Assembly (NCBI GenBank): GCA_034044135.1
Contig: CP139021.1
Location: 273,501 to 337,500 of the forward strand
DNA: 64,000 nucleotides
Direction: 5' to 3'
DNA from: Flammeovirgaceae bacterium SG7u.111
GTDB lineage: Bacteria; Bacteroidota; Bacteroidia; Cytophagales; Flammeovirgaceae
Below the pieces are notes generated by a model. That model was not told where the DNA came from and ran no database searches. It saw nothing but the letters and a program-made list of their open reading frames with translations. Made by a program: the position numbers and the translations under genes. Below, in pieces: positions 63,601 through 64,000 of this stretch; the first letter of the stretch is position 1; each line of letters opens with the position of its first letter.

Positions 63601-64000
63601 TGCTGAAGAAAGTATTAGATCAAAAAGCCCTGCTCAACACGCTGTTGGTAGGGGTGGTGTTAGGTGGGGTTCTGTCCTACCTAAGTATAGGAAAATTGGA
63701 AGACGCCGAAATTAAAGTAAAAACGGCGGTAGTTGTAACGCTTTATCCTGGGGCTACGGCTCATGAAGTAGAGTTGGAGGTGACCGATGTGCTTGAAAAA
63801 GCAGTTCAAAGCATGGAAAACATCGATGATATTTCGTCTAGGTCGATGCCCGGTTATTCTGAAATTACGGTAAATATTAATAAATCAGTATCGAGTAGCG
63901 ATATTCCACAGATGTGGGATTTGTTGAGAAGAAAAGTTCGAGATATCCAAACCTCTTTGCCCGCTGGGGCTCAAACCCCAATAGTGGCGGATGATTTTGG
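63600..64000 (+). CDS. RND efflux inner-membrane pump (partial, runs off the window)
   Basis: The first 133 codons are present, starting at the ATG that overlaps the adaptor stop. A first membrane helix (LLNTLLVGVVLGGVLSYLSI) is followed by the pore-domain start with YPGATAHEVELEVTDVLEKA and the repeat-type segment WDLLRRKVRDIQTSLPAGAQ. This is the N-terminal part of an AcrB/HAE1-type pump, normally over 1000 residues. Operon arrangement adaptor-pump is typical. Confidence 0.92.
   Translation, partial: MLKKVLDQKALLNTLLVGVVLGGVLSYLSIGKLEDAEIKVKTAVVVTLYPGATAHEVELEVTDVLEKAVQSMENIDDISSRSMPGYSEITVNINKSVSSSDIPQMWDLLRRKVRDIQTSLPAGAQTPIVADDF

Noticed and set aside
1-64000. CRISPR array, tRNA, rRNA, insertion sequence or prophage
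   Set aside because: No regularly spaced repeats, cloverleaf or rRNA segments, transposase or integrase frames were recognised; the holin-like name at the left edge is a chromosomal family and not proof of a phage.

Overview
The window reads as a piece of a Bacteroidota chromosome, probably a marine Cytophagales-type bacterium. The lineage markers are a SusC/SusD pair with a hybrid two-component regulator, sulfatases carrying the formylglycine motif, an ECF sigma/FecR pair, a type IX secretion sorting domain, many lipoproteins with a Cys lipobox and short hairpin terminators. The taxonomic call is inference: no rRNA, tRNA, CRISPR array, intact transposase or prophage was found.

Layout. 1-5.8 kb: end of a holin-like membrane protein, a TonB-dependent receptor, a CorA transporter, a small membrane protein, a pentapeptide-repeat protein and an MscS channel. 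6.1-22.5 kb: a sulfated-polysaccharide utilization locus. It holds a PQQ-type sugar dehydrogenase lipoprotein, a clan GH-A-like glycoside hydrolase with Fn3 domains, sulfatase 1, SusD and SusC (minus strand), a divergent hybrid two-component regulator and sulfatase 2 (plus strand). SusCD would bind and import sulfated oligosaccharides, the sulfatases and hydrolase would trim them, and the regulator would sense them. 22.8-29.4 kb: a leucine-rich repeat protein, an ECF sigma/FecR pair without an adjacent receptor, a TonB with an acidic linker, a uridine phosphorylase and small proteins.

29.4-38.9 kb: a gluconolactonase remnant, a small secreted protein, and the most unusual gene of the window, about 1709 codons that join an SLC12-type cation-chloride cotransporter to a C-terminal AAA-type ATPase. 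It is followed by a GNAT acetyltransferase, a second MscS channel and an ADP-ribosylglycohydrolase. 39-49.2 kb: a membrane-bound MutS-type ATPase, a GntP permease, an AIM24 protein, a lipoprotein, a small deoxy-sugar set (aldo/keto reductase, Zn-alcohol dehydrogenase lacking its structural-zinc cysteines, RhaM-type mutarotase), LspA with an acidic tail and a DUF427 protein. 49.4-61.1 kb: small envelope proteins, a BamA-type barrel without POTRA domains, a 1846-residue T9SS-secreted nuclease, a beta-galactosidase remnant, and a second ECF sigma with a membrane partner. 61.3-64 kb: a double SnoaL-like protein and the start of an RND efflux operon cut by the window end.

Several dispersed inverted-repeat elements and two clear gene remnants (gluconolactonase, beta-galactosidase small domain) point to past rearrangement of carbohydrate genes. 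The transporter-ATPase fusion is the best candidate for something undescribed.
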